A DNA stretch of 64,000 nucleotides from Candidatus Baltobacteraceae bacterium (GCA_036489885.1 DASXEW010000003.1:1116001-1180000), one strand, 5' to 3'; shown: positions 23,712 to 32,116, counted from the stretch's first letter. The notes: generated from the letters alone by a model not told the origin. Numbers and translations are program-made.

Positions 23712-24859
23712 ATCCGCGGACGCTGCGCCGCATCATCGGAACGGTCTGGGGCTTGCTGCTGATCGTGCTTGCGGTCGTGCTGGCGATGCGGATTCCCAAA
23801 ACCGTTGAGATCTTCGTAACGGCCGCGGTGATTGCGCTGGGCGTCCACCCGGTGACGCAATTTCTCGAACGTTGGATGAAGCGCGGCCTTGCGATAACGA
23901 GCGTCTACCTCGTCATCATGATGTTTGTGGCGCTGATCGGGCTTCTCGTCATTCCGACCGGCCTTTCCCAAACACAGGCCGTTTTGGGAGCGCTGCCCGA
24001 TCAGATGACGTCGGCGGAACAGTCGCTGGTGAGCTTCCAAACGAATTTGGAGCACCACGTCGGCAAAGGGATGCTGCCGCCAAGTCTCATCGACATTCGC
24101 AGCGTGATCGATTCCAAGATATCCGAGTGGGGAACTGCTGCCGTTGCAGGACTCTATCCCGCGCTGGTCAGCACGATCGGCGTCATGTTCGTGCTGCTCT
24201 CGGCGATCATTCTTTCGATTTTCTTCTTGGCAAGCGGCGAGCGAATTCGCCAGCAACTGCTTTCGATCGTGCCGCATTCGCGCGAGCACGAGGTCGCGCA
24301 GGTGCTGGATGAGATCGTGCACATCTTCGGCGGCTTCGTCGCGGGACAATCGATCTTGTGCGCGATCGTCGGTGTTTCGACGTGGCTGATTCTGTGGGCG
24401 TTCGGATATAAGTTCGCGCTGTTGGTGGGCGTGTTGTGCGGGATCGCGTACGCCGTGCCGTTCGTCGGGATGATCGTTGCGCAAGTCATTGCGGCGGTTC
24501 TTGCCGCGCCGCAGGGCCTCGCGATGGTCTGGGAAGTGACGATCGTCGTCTTCGTGATCTCGCGCATCGCTGACAATGTGCTGGTACCGAAGATCATGGC
24601 GCCGCACGTCGGTGTCTCGCCGATCGCCGTCATGTTCGGCGTCTTCGCCGGGGGTGAGCTGCTCGGTTTGCCAGGCCTAATCCTGGGCATTCCTGCGGCG
24701 GCGATGGGCAAGGTTCTCTGGCGCATCTTCGTGCGGCCGTGGCTTTCGCGCCACGATTTCGGTCCCCGATCGGCCGAACACGAGCACGAACATCAGTTGC
24801 ACAAAGGCGAGCGCGAGATCGATATCGAGATTCACGAAACGATCCGGGAACGCACATGA
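23693..24859 (+). CDS. AI-2E family (PerM/TqsA-like) transporter
   Basis: The 388-aa protein has about eight membrane helices with a large loop after the third. The family signature near the C-terminus is visible: G-L-P-G-L-I-L-G-I-P-A-A-A with a preceding G-V-S-P-I-A-V-M-F-G. Family members export signalling molecules or act as ion-coupled antiporters. The C-terminal tail is His/Glu-rich (E-H-E-H-E-H-Q), possibly metal-binding. GTG at 23693 overlaps the GNAT gene by 19 nt. The tail overlaps the next gene by ATGA. Confidence 0.87.
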   Translation: MQTTGLNPRTLRRIIGTVWGLLLIVLAVVLAMRIPKTVEIFVTAAVIALGVHPVTQFLERWMKRGLAITSVYLVIMMFVALIGLLVIPTGLSQTQAVLGALPDQMTSAEQSLVSFQTNLEHHVGKGMLPPSLIDIRSVIDSKISEWGTAAVAGLYPALVSTIGVMFVLLSAIILSIFFLASGERIRQQLLSIVPHSREHEVAQVLDEIVHIFGGFVAGQSILCAIVGVSTWLILWAFGYKFALLVGVLCGIAYAVPFVGMIVAQVIAAVLAAPQGLAMVWEVTIVVFVISRIADNVLVPKIMAPHVGVSPIAVMFGVFAGGELLGLPGLILGIPAAAMGKVLWRIFVRPWLSRHDFGPRSAEHEHEHQLHKGEREIDIEIHETIRERT

Positions 24860-26313
24860 AGCTGCTGCGCGCAATCGCGATTTGCGCGTTGCTCTCGATG
24901 TCGGCAACGCTTGCAACATCGAGCCAGCAACTCTCGGGCGTAACCGTTTTTCGCTTCACGAAGCGTATTCCGGTCGGCGTATTCGACGGCGTTCAGTACA
25001 TCCGCACGTATGGGATGCTATCGGGCGTCATCGCGCCGGGTGAAAAGATCGATGGGCTCGGCAAGAATCCGTTTGCGTACACGGCTGAATACGAGATCAT
25101 CGAGCCCGCCAAGGCCGGCGTGAGCGATACCGTCGTCGTCGAGCCCGAGAATCGTGGGAACCCTCTCGTGCTCGGCCGTCTCAACAGTTTTCCGGCTTCC
25201 GGGAGTCCGTCGAAGGCCGATTATCCGATTGGTCTCGGCAACGGATGGATGTTCAAGCATCACATCGCGTACGCGCGCGTGCAGTGGCAATATCCGCTCG
25301 CGGTCGGTGTTCCGAAAACTGCGCAAGGTGTCGGCGAAGCGATCGTGCGCGATTTCGGCGCTGCGCTCGCTGCCCGGTATCACACGCGCTTGCTGGTCGG
25401 CATCTCGCAGAGCGGCTGGTTCGTCGAGACCTTCGTCGCCGAGGGCTTCAATGAGTTCCCACAAAACCACGAGGCCGTTTACGCGGGCGCGATCGCAATG
25501 GACGGCACCGGCAATTGGCTCGCGCTCAATCAGCTTGCGAAGGCGAATCACACGCCGCAGCAGCCGTACGTCGATCCGGTTAATCCGACCGTGCTCAGCG
25601 CGAAAGAACTGTTACGCAATCCTAAAACAGATCCGTTTTTCATCGACGTCGCGAACTACACGGATTTCTACCGCGTGCACGCGAGCGTCACCGACACCAC
25701 CGATCTTCCGGAAAACATGCGGCGCTACGACTGGCCGAGTCCACACGCAACCGGCAACCGCGCAAGCTCGACCAACGCATTCACGAAAATGGAATGTAAC
25801 GGCGGCAAACCCGTTTGGCTCAATCCGATCGCATACGATGCGTACATGCGCGCGATCGTGCTCGAGCTTGCGCACCGTTTAGGCGGCGGAGTTGGTCCGG
25901 CTCCCGAGCTGCCGCCGACTACGCTCTTCAAGCTCGGCCCGGCGCCAACGGAGACCGAGCACTTCAATCCGCTCAGGGGCTCGACGCTCGAAGTCCCGGT
26001 GGTTGATGCCGATGCGCAGCCGGAAGGTGGCGTGCGTTTTCCCGAAGTCGAGAATCCGATCGGCAAGCCGGTTCCGGTTTCGCTCAATCCGGTGATCACG
26101 ACGACGATCAACAACACGTGCGGCAATCTCGGAGAGTGGCAGCCGATCTGGGGCGACGATCTCGCCAAACGCTACGGTTCGAGCGCCGGATTTCTCACAC
26201 GCTACGGCGCGTCGCTGGATCGCTTGATCAAAGAAGGCTACGTGCTCGAAGAAGACCGTAAGCCGATGCTGGCGCGCGCCGCGAAGCTGTACGAAAACCC
26301 CGGCGGTTACTAG
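24856..26313 (+). CDS. Exported alpha/beta-hydrolase domain protein
   Basis: The 485-aa protein has a signal peptide (residues 1-22) and an alpha/beta-hydrolase domain with the nucleophile elbow V-G-I-S-Q-S-G-W. It matches the large, poorly characterised Abhydrolase_10-type family of secreted hydrolases. ATG at 24856 gives an ATGA overlap with the transporter and a clean signal peptide, so I prefer it to the frame from 24739. It ends the eight-gene operon. The substrate is unknown. Confidence 0.75.
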   Translation: MKLLRAIAICALLSMSATLATSSQQLSGVTVFRFTKRIPVGVFDGVQYIRTYGMLSGVIAPGEKIDGLGKNPFAYTAEYEIIEPAKAGVSDTVVVEPENRGNPLVLGRLNSFPASGSPSKADYPIGLGNGWMFKHHIAYARVQWQYPLAVGVPKTAQGVGEAIVRDFGAALAARYHTRLLVGISQSGWFVETFVAEGFNEFPQNHEAVYAGAIAMDGTGNWLALNQLAKANHTPQQPYVDPVNPTVLSAKELLRNPKTDPFFIDVANYTDFYRVHASVTDTTDLPENMRRYDWPSPHATGNRASSTNAFTKMECNGGKPVWLNPIAYDAYMRAIVLELAHRLGGGVGPAPELPPTTLFKLGPAPTETEHFNPLRGSTLEVPVVDADAQPEGGVRFPEVENPIGKPVPVSLNPVITTTINNTCGNLGEWQPIWGDDLAKRYGSSAGFLTRYGASLDRLIKEGYVLEEDRKPMLARAAKLYENPGGY

Positions 26314-26329
26314 CGGACGCACGTACGGG

Positions 26330-26364
26330 TCCTTCGACTACGCTCGCTACGCTCAGGATGACAA
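26330..26364 (+). repeat. Dispersed repeat, copy B
   Basis: TCCTTCGACTACG, a short core and CTACGCTCAGGATGACAA lie in the 67-bp gap between the convergent hydrolase and argS genes. It matches copies A and C at both ends; the core is a direct repeat (CTCGCTACGCTC) instead of a hairpin. Confidence 0.7.
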
Positions 26365-26380
26365 CGATAGTGTCGTGCGC

Positions 26381-28144
26381 TTACTCTTCGGTCTTTCGTC
26401 GCTCCATAAAATCGGGGGCGCTCACGCCGCAAATTGCAAGCGCGTTCGCAAGAACGGACTGCGCGGCCATCGAGAGCGCAAGACGCGCCGTGCTGGTTTC
26501 GACATCGCCGACGTTGACGATCTTACACGCCGAATAAAACTGATGGAAGTCGCTCGCAACCTCGCGCGCGTAGGCGGTGAGCAGATGCGGCGCGCGCGAA
26601 CGCGCTGCGTGTGCGATCAGTCGAGGCCATTCGGCGAGACGTCGCGCTAGCGCAAGCTCCGTCGGGTCGACGAGCCGGTCGAGGTGCTTGGCACGCGAGG
26701 CTTCATCCACAAAGCGCGCCGTTTCGGGGTTCGAGCGCGCGTGCGCGATCAACGATGCGATCCGCGCATGCCCATACTGGACGTAGTAGACCGGATTCTC
26801 GTTGCTCTGCTTGACCGCGAGGTCGAGATCGAACGTGAGCGGCGATTCCGGTGCAAGCATGATGAAGAAGAAACGCGCGGCATCGACGCCGACTTCATCG
26901 AGGACCTCGTCGAGCTCGATGATATTGCCGGCCCGTTTGCTCATCGAGGCAGCCTCGCCGCCGCGCATCAGACTTACCTGTTGCGCAATGAGCACGTCAA
27001 TCGAGACCTCCGCGCCCGCCCAATGCGTCGGGCCTTCGAGCTTGAGCGCGTCGATGCGATGCAAGAGTTCCATGAACTTCGGCTTGCCGTAAAGACGGCG
27101 CCAAATCTCCGCCATGGCACGCACCCGCGCGATATAGCCGTGATGATCCGGCCCCAGAATGTCGAGCACTTCGGATGCGTGCCGAAATTTCGAGAAATGA
27201 TAGACGATGTCGGCGCAAAAATATGTCGGCCGCCCGTCGGTGCGCAGCAAAATGCGCGCTTTCGTCTCATCCGGATCGAGCTCCGGTGAAAGTGCGATCG
27301 CCTGGTCCTCGCGGACGGTCAATCCCTCGCCTTGAAGAAGCGTGACGATTGCGCTCGGCACGAGCCCGGCATCGTGAAATACCTTCTCGCTCTGGAAAAT
27401 GAAATCGACGCCGAATCGCCGCGCAGTCGCGCGTTGTGCATCCACCATCCTGTCGTGCGCGAATTTTTCGAGGAAGCCGTTGTCTTCCGGATTTGCTCCC
27501 GGCACGGCATCGAGATCTTTGGCAAGCTCGATGACGTAATCACTGGGATATCCATCCTCCGGAAATGGAAAGTCCGGCTCGCGCAGTTGGCGCCAGCGCG
27601 CATAAAGCGAGCGAATCAGCGTGTCGAGCTGGTTGCCCGCATCGTTGATGATCCAATCGTTCGTAACTTCATTGCCGAGGAATCGCATTGCGTTGGCAAG
27701 CGTCGAGCCGATCGCGAGGCTGCGGCCTTGCACGACGACGAGTGGTCCCGTTGGGTTTGCGCTGCCGAATTCGAGCGACAACCGCGTCCCGGTCGAAGCG
27801 CCGCGGCCATAGTCGGCGCCGCGCTCGAGAATTTCGTGCACGACCTGCTGCCAAAATGCCGGCTGCATCCGCAAATTGACGAAGCCCGCAACCGGCTTGA
27901 TCTCGAGCAGCGTCGTCGCCATGCTTTCATCGCTCAGGACTTTGTCGGCGATCTCCGTTGCGATTGCTTGTGGCGCTTTGCGTGCCGACTTCGCCAATTT
28001 GAACGCGATGTTCGTTGCGAAGTCGCCGAAGTCGACGTTGCGTGGCGTCTCGAACGTGACGTCGATTGAGACATCGTCACCATAGAGGGCGCGCGCCGTG
28101 CGATCGAAAGCGGTCGCGACGCCGTCCAGATCGAGAAGCTTCAT
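26381..28144 (-). CDS. argS: Arginyl-tRNA synthetase with degenerate HIGH motif
   Basis: The 587-aa protein has the ArgRS N-terminal additional domain, S-A-N-P-T-G-P-L before the HIGH position, a KMSKS-like S-M-S-K-R-A-G-N and a C-terminal anticodon-binding helical domain. It charges tRNA-Arg. In place of the usual H-V-G-H after G-P-L it has V-V-V-Q (about 27730-27741), so both histidines are missing although the KMSKS loop is kept. ATG at 28144 overlaps the panE stop (ATGA). It is the last gene of the nrdR-dut-panE-argS cluster. Confidence 0.88.
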   Translation of the reverse strand: MKLLDLDGVATAFDRTARALYGDDVSIDVTFETPRNVDFGDFATNIAFKLAKSARKAPQAIATEIADKVLSDESMATTLLEIKPVAGFVNLRMQPAFWQQVVHEILERGADYGRGASTGTRLSLEFGSANPTGPLVVVQGRSLAIGSTLANAMRFLGNEVTNDWIINDAGNQLDTLIRSLYARWRQLREPDFPFPEDGYPSDYVIELAKDLDAVPGANPEDNGFLEKFAHDRMVDAQRATARRFGVDFIFQSEKVFHDAGLVPSAIVTLLQGEGLTVREDQAIALSPELDPDETKARILLRTDGRPTYFCADIVYHFSKFRHASEVLDILGPDHHGYIARVRAMAEIWRRLYGKPKFMELLHRIDALKLEGPTHWAGAEVSIDVLIAQQVSLMRGGEAASMSKRAGNIIELDEVLDEVGVDAARFFFIMLAPESPLTFDLDLAVKQSNENPVYYVQYGHARIASLIAHARSNPETARFVDEASRAKHLDRLVDPTELALARRLAEWPRLIAHAARSRAPHLLTAYAREVASDFHQFYSACKIVNVGDVETSTARLALSMAAQSVLANALAICGVSAPDFMERRKTEE

Positions 28145-29118
28145 GCCGGCGAACGCGCTGCGCGCCGGCGTCCGAGCTCGGCGCGATACTCGGCTTCGAG
28201 CTGATCGGGCCGTTCGCGATACTTCGCCCACAGCGCCGGCATGTGCGCGATATCGGAGAGCACGCGCGCAAAGACGGCATTGACCGGCGTCGGAATGCCG
28301 AGTCGATGGCCGGCGTCTGCGACGGCGCCGTTGAGGACGCTGACCTCGGTCTGATTCTTACCCGCGCGCAGATCGAGCAACAACGAAGGCGGCTTGCGTC
28401 CGCGTGCGCCGGCGATCCGGTTTGCGAGCACGAGCCGCGAGATCGGAGAAGGCAGCGTCGCGATGCCTTGGAGCGCACGCAGGGGATAGCGCGGAAGATC
28501 GATCGGTGTGATGTTTTGCGCAAGCATCACGGCGCGCACTTCGCGGATCGCCCGAATCTCGAGCGTGAAAGCCTCATCGAAATGGACGAGCCGTTCAGGC
28601 AAGACGTTGAGAATTGCACACGACGCGTTGGCGACGATGTTGAGCGCGAGCTTCGACCATTTGAGCGCGCGATAGTCCTCGACGGCTTTGGTCGGCAAAC
28701 CGGTTTGCCCGAACGTCGCAAGAACCCAGTTGTGCGCCTCGCTTCCAACCGGCGAGAACGCAATGCCGCCGGAGTTCGTCGCGTGACCCGTGCCGTTACG
28801 ATCGCGTTCAACCGGGATCGTCAGCGCGCACGCTACGACGGGATCGGGGCCGAATGCACTCGCAAGCTTCTCTTCGTTTCCGACCCCGTTCTGCGGACAC
28901 AAGATCGTAGTCTCTGCGGGATTCGTAAGCGCGCGTTTGAGCGTTTCGATCGCGCCGTCGGTGTCGTACGCCTTTACTGCAACGATCGCCAGCTCCGCGG
29001 CAACCGGCTCGACGCGTTCCAGGTCACGCGGCGCGTAGACGATCTCGTTGCCGATTTTGGCAAGCAAATCGCCAAAGAACGTCCCGATCGCGCCTTTGCC
29101 GACGATGTAGACTTTCAG
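28141..29118 (-). CDS. panE: Ketopantoate reductase family protein, CTG start
   Basis: The 325-aa protein matches PanE/ApbA: Rossmann motif V-G-K-G-A-I-G near the N-terminus, V-A-V-K-A-Y, Q-N-G-V-G-N and the C-terminal helical domain with K-W-S-K-L-A-L-N. The first ATG/GTG/TTG in frame (29067) would delete the NAD(P)-binding loop. The CTG at 29118 restores it, follows GGAG at 8 nt and lies 5 nt after the dut stop. It reduces 2-dehydropantoate to pantoate, if the family role holds. Confidence 0.82.
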   Translation of the reverse strand: MKVYIVGKGAIGTFFGDLLAKIGNEIVYAPRDLERVEPVAAELAIVAVKAYDTDGAIETLKRALTNPAETTILCPQNGVGNEEKLASAFGPDPVVACALTIPVERDRNGTGHATNSGGIAFSPVGSEAHNWVLATFGQTGLPTKAVEDYRALKWSKLALNIVANASCAILNVLPERLVHFDEAFTLEIRAIREVRAVMLAQNITPIDLPRYPLRALQGIATLPSPISRLVLANRIAGARGRKPPSLLLDLRAGKNQTEVSVLNGAVADAGHRLGIPTPVNAVFARVLSDIAHMPALWAKYRERPDQLEAEYRAELGRRRAARSPA

Positions 29119-29123
29119 TGATC

Positions 29124-29570
29124 CTACTCCCGCACGCCCGTGCTGCCGAAGCCCGCTTCTCCGCGCTCGCTTGGCGCTAGCGTTGCGGCATCCTCGAAGA
29201 TACCGGTCACGACCGGCGCGAGGACAAGCTGCGCGATGCGATCGCCGCGCTTCACCAGCACGTCTTGATTGCCGTGGTTCACCAAAATGATCTTGATCTC
29301 GCCGCGATAGTCGGCATCGATCGTGCCCGGAGAATTGAGCAAACCGATTCCATCACGTAATGCGAGTCCGCTGCGGGGTCGCACTTGCATCTCGTAACCC
29401 TGCGGAAACTCGACGCAAAGCCCTGTGGGTACGGCAGCTCGCGCGCCCGGCCGCAGAACGAGGTCGGCCTCAAGCGCCGCGCAGACGTCCGCGCCGGCCG
29501 CATCCTTGCTCGCATATTTCGGAAGTGGAAGACCGGCTGCATGCGCAAGCCGCGTTACGCGGACGCGCAT
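29124..29570 (-). CDS. dut: dUTP diphosphatase
   Basis: The 148-aa protein carries all five dUTPase motifs: A-G-A-D-V, P-R-S-G-L-A, G-T-I-D-A-D-Y-R-G-E, R-I-A-Q-L-V and the C-terminal R-G-E-A-G-F-G-S-T-G that closes over the nucleotide. It hydrolyses dUTP to dUMP. The ATG at 29570 follows GAGGAC; it lies 4 nt after the nrdR stop. The neighbour nrdR ties it to dNTP control. Confidence 0.95.
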   Translation of the reverse strand: MRVRVTRLAHAAGLPLPKYASKDAAGADVCAALEADLVLRPGARAAVPTGLCVEFPQGYEMQVRPRSGLALRDGIGLLNSPGTIDADYRGEIKIILVNHGNQDVLVKRGDRIAQLVLAPVVTGIFEDAATLAPSERGEAGFGSTGVRE

Positions 29571-29574
29571 GTCC

Positions 29575-30018
29575 TCAGGTCGCAAGCTCAGTTAGGACAG
29601 TCCGAAAACCTTCAACGTCCGTGAACGAGCGATAGACGCTTGCGAAGCGGACATATGCGACCTTATCGACGGCGTGCAACGCTTCCATGACCTTCTCACC
29701 GATGAGCGTCGTCTGTACTTCGTTGTCGCCGCGTGAAAAGAGCTCGCGTTCGAGCTTCGCGACGATCTCGTCGAGCTGCGCTTCGGAAACCGGCCGCTTC
29801 TCGCACGCGCGCTGCAAGCCGGCCAGGATCTTCTCGCGATTGTATTGCTCGCGCCGCCCGTCTTTTTTCACGACGAACAAACGAGGCGCTTCCATACGCT
29901 CGTAGGTCGTGAAACGGTGTTTGCAAGTGAGGCACTCGCGACGGCGGCGTACGACGGATTCATCGTCACGCGAGTCGACGACGCGTGTCTCGCTCTTGCG
30001 GCATGCTGGGCAGAGCAG
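29575..30018 (-). CDS. nrdR: Transcriptional repressor NrdR, CTG start
   Basis: The 147-aa protein has the N-terminal zinc ribbon (L-C-P-A-C-R-K and E-C-L-T-C-K-H) and the ATP-cone starting at R-L-F-V-V-K-K-D-G-R-R-E. NrdR represses ribonucleotide reductase genes when dATP is high. An annotation starting at the ATG 29895 loses the whole DNA-binding ribbon. The only position matching the normal NrdR beginning (M-x-C-P-x-C) is CTG at 30018. A promoter and an NrdR-box-like palindrome lie just upstream, suggesting autoregulation. Confidence 0.88.
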   Translation of the reverse strand: MLCPACRKSETRVVDSRDDESVVRRRRECLTCKHRFTTYERMEAPRLFVVKKDGRREQYNREKILAGLQRACEKRPVSEAQLDEIVAKLERELFSRGDNEVQTTLIGEKVMEALHAVDKVAYVRFASVYRSFTDVEGFRTVLTELAT

Positions 30019-30046
30019 GGTGCGTGCGGCCTCGTAGGGAGAGGAC

Positions 30047-30062
30047 CCCCAATATCTTGGGG
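30047..30062 (-). promoter_or_regulatory. NrdR-box-like operator
   Basis: The palindrome CCCCAA-TATC-TTGGGG lies 28 nt upstream of the nrdR start and just downstream of its -10 box. It fits the NrdR-box shape (C-x-C-W-A-Y-A-T-N-T-W-G-x-G) with C and G where most boxes have A and T. Only one copy is visible; NrdR usually binds a pair. Confidence 0.5.
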
Positions 30063-30070
30063 TTCAGACG

Positions 30071-30100
30071 AGTATAAGGCACGACCCACAGGCCGGGCAA
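30071..30100 (-). promoter_or_regulatory. Sigma70-like promoter of nrdR-dut-panE-argS
   Basis: On the minus strand TTGCCC (30100-30095) and TATACT (30076-30071) are separated by 18 bp. The start point would fall in the NrdR-box-like palindrome. Confidence 0.6.
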
Positions 30101-30108
30101 ATTCTAGG

Positions 30109-30258
30109 CTATTTTGCTGCCCCGATTTTGAACATCTTCGTTCCACAGACCGGACACTTGCCTTCGGTTGCCGGTCGACCGTTCTTCATTGTGATCTGGA
30201 CCGCGTCTTTAATTTCACGCTTTGTCTTGCATTTCACGCAGTACGCTTCAGCTGCCAT
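30109..30258 (-). CDS. DUF5679 small zinc-ribbon protein (49 aa)
   Basis: The 49-aa protein has two C-x-x-C pairs, Y-C-V-K-C-K-T-K-R and K-C-P-V-C-G-T-K, with M-K-N-G-R-P-A between them, as in DUF5679. ATG at 30258 follows GGGAG at 6 nt. The longer frame upstream is antisense to dprA and rejected. The nrdR promoter begins 9 bp beyond its stop, with no terminator visible between, so read-through into nrdR is possible. Function unknown. Confidence 0.8.
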   Translation of the reverse strand: MAAEAYCVKCKTKREIKDAVQITMKNGRPATEGKCPVCGTKMFKIGAAK

Positions 30259-30331
30259 GGTTGCTCCCATATTCCCCAGCTCCATGTTCCTCCTCGTCTT
30301 TCCCCCGAACGAGGCCGCGTGAAGGAGGGGG

Positions 30332-31195
30332 GTGGAGCGACCGGTCCTCGTCCTGCCGGCCGAATCGGCCGGTCTTTTCTTGCGAGCTGGACGCCCCGGG
30401 GTGGACGTCCCGCTCTGGGTCTGCGGGTCGCTTGAGGGCCTGGCCGCGCCTTCGGTCGCGATCGTCGGGACGCGGGCGCCGAGCGGCGGCGGACGTAGAC
30501 TCGCCTTCGAAACCGCCCGGGCGCTGGCCGGCTCCGGCGTTTGCGTGATCAGCGGCCTCGCGCTGGGAATCGACGCGGCCGCGCACGAGGGCGCTCTGGC
30601 GGCCGGGGCGCCGACGATCGGCGTCCTCGGCGGCGGGCACGATAATTTTTTCCCGCTGGGAAATCGCGAGCTCGCCGAGCGGATCATCGGCTGCGGCGGC
30701 GCCGTCATCTCGCCCTACGCTCCCAAGTGGCCGGCGCGGCCCTGGCAGTTTCTGGAGCGCAACGCGATCGTCGCGGGTCTCGCCGATGGAGTCATCGTGG
30801 TCGAAGCTGCGGCACGAAGCGGTGCGCTGAACACCGCGTCGCACGCAGCAGATCTCGGGATTCCCGTCATGGCGTTTCCAGGCGACGTCGATCGCGTCAA
30901 AGTCGCCGGCTGCTTGGCGCTCTTACGCGACGGTGCGACGCTCGTCCGTGACGCGGCGGATATTCTCGAAGCGATCGGCATCGAGCCGGAGCGTACCAGC
31001 GAACATGGCGCGAGCGGGGCGCTCGAAGAACGCTCGCGAGCGATCGTTGAACTGCTCGGCGGGGGCGAGATGGATTTCGATGCGCTGCTGGTCCGCTCCG
31101 GGATCGATGCGGGCGAGCTCGCCGGACGCTTGATCGAGCTGGAGCTGCGTGGGATCGTCGAGTCGAGGACCGGCGCGCGCTACGCGCTAACATGA
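30332..31195 (+). CDS. dprA: DNA-processing protein DprA
   Basis: The 287-aa protein has the DprA Rossmann core: V-A-I-V-G-T-R-A-P-S, S-G-L-A-L-G-I-D-A-A-A-H and E-A-A-A-R-S-G-A-L-N-T-A. A C-terminal winged-helix-like segment follows (about 230-285). It loads RecA on incoming single strands in natural transformation. It lacks the N-terminal SAM-like domain of longer DprA proteins. GTG start follows AAGGAGG closely. Another competence-associated gene, comM, lies at 57199. Confidence 0.88.
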   Translation: MERPVLVLPAESAGLFLRAGRPGVDVPLWVCGSLEGLAAPSVAIVGTRAPSGGGRRLAFETARALAGSGVCVISGLALGIDAAAHEGALAAGAPTIGVLGGGHDNFFPLGNRELAERIIGCGGAVISPYAPKWPARPWQFLERNAIVAGLADGVIVVEAAARSGALNTASHAADLGIPVMAFPGDVDRVKVAGCLALLRDGATLVRDAADILEAIGIEPERTSEHGASGALEERSRAIVELLGGGEMDFDALLVRSGIDAGELAGRLIELELRGIVESRTGARYALT

Positions 31196-32055
31196 GCAAC
31201 GTGCGTAATCCTAACGTCCCCGAGTCGCTTGACGGCTGGAGCATCCTGCACCGGATGTACAGCTTCAATCGCCGGCGCTACGCAGCGCTCGATGCAGCAA
31301 ATCGCACGCGCGTCACCGCAGATGCGATTGAATTCTTGCGTCCGTTGCATGACGATCCGGAAAGTGACGTCAGCCTCGCGCAACTGCTGGGCCACAAAGC
31401 CGACCTGATGTTGACGTTTTATGCGAAGAGCTTCGATGCGCTCGGTGACGCTGAGATCGCGTTCGATCGCCTAGCCTTGCGCGATTATCTCGAACCGCAC
31501 GGTTCATACGTCTCGATCCTGGAGCTTGGTTTATACGAAGCCACGCGCCGAATTCACGAGACGTTGCGCGAGCGTGCGCTCAAGCCGCATTCAGCCGAGT
31601 GGAACGACATGTTCGATGCACTCTTGCGCGAAGAAGCCGAAGAGCCGCGCAGCGCGGCGCGACTTTTTGCAAAGATCCCTCCGAGGCGCTACGTTTGCTT
31701 CTATCCGATGGACAAGAAGCGCGGCGAGCAGACCAACTGGTACTCCTTGCCGTATAAAGAGCGCGCCGAGCTGATGCTGGATCATGGTAAGATCGGCCGC
31801 ACGTTCCACGGACTCGTCACGCAAGTGATCTCTGGATCGATCGGCTTCGACGATTGGGAGTGGGGCGTCGACCTTTACGCCGACGATCCGCTCGTCTTCA
31901 AGAAATTGATTTACGAGATGCGTTTCGACGAAGCCAGCGCACGCTACGCCGCATTCGGTCCGTTTTATACGGGAATGCAATTCTCCGTCGACGCCCTGCC
32001 GTCGTTTCTCGAGGGTAACGAGCGCGCCGCGCTTTTAACAGCCTTCGAAGTCTGA
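31192..32055 (+). CDS. hemQ: Coproheme decarboxylase (chlorite dismutase family)
   Basis: The 287-aa protein has the HemQ active-site features: T-N-W-Y-S-L-P with the radical tyrosine, and D-H-G-K-I-G-R with the proximal histidine. G-S-I-G-F-D-D-W-E-W-G-V follows, then E-M-R-F-D-E-A-S-A-R-Y. HemQ decarboxylates coproheme III to haem b in the coproporphyrin-dependent pathway of monoderms and some other phyla. No other haem genes lie in the window. It overlaps dprA by ATGA, with no functional link obvious. Confidence 0.88.
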   Translation: MSNVRNPNVPESLDGWSILHRMYSFNRRRYAALDAANRTRVTADAIEFLRPLHDDPESDVSLAQLLGHKADLMLTFYAKSFDALGDAEIAFDRLALRDYLEPHGSYVSILELGLYEATRRIHETLRERALKPHSAEWNDMFDALLREEAEEPRSAARLFAKIPPRRYVCFYPMDKKRGEQTNWYSLPYKERAELMLDHGKIGRTFHGLVTQVISGSIGFDDWEWGVDLYADDPLVFKKLIYEMRFDEASARYAAFGPFYTGMQFSVDALPSFLEGNERAALLTAFEV

Positions 32056-32116
32056 GAGCCTTCCAAGGTCTCGCACGTTTGCTTGCCCTCCCGCTTGGGG
32101 TAGAGATGTTCGCAGA

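Noticed and set aside
23703-23722. tRNA-like GGTTTGAATCC string
   Set aside because: No acceptor stem or anticodon arm can be formed around it; it lies in the transporter coding sequence.
23654-24607. 317-codon minus-strand ORF
   Set aside because: It is antisense to the AI-2E family transporter; the His/Asp/Arg-rich product is typical of reverse-strand noise.
28066-29121. 351-codon plus-strand ORF
   Set aside because: It is antisense to panE, whose frame is supported by conserved motifs.
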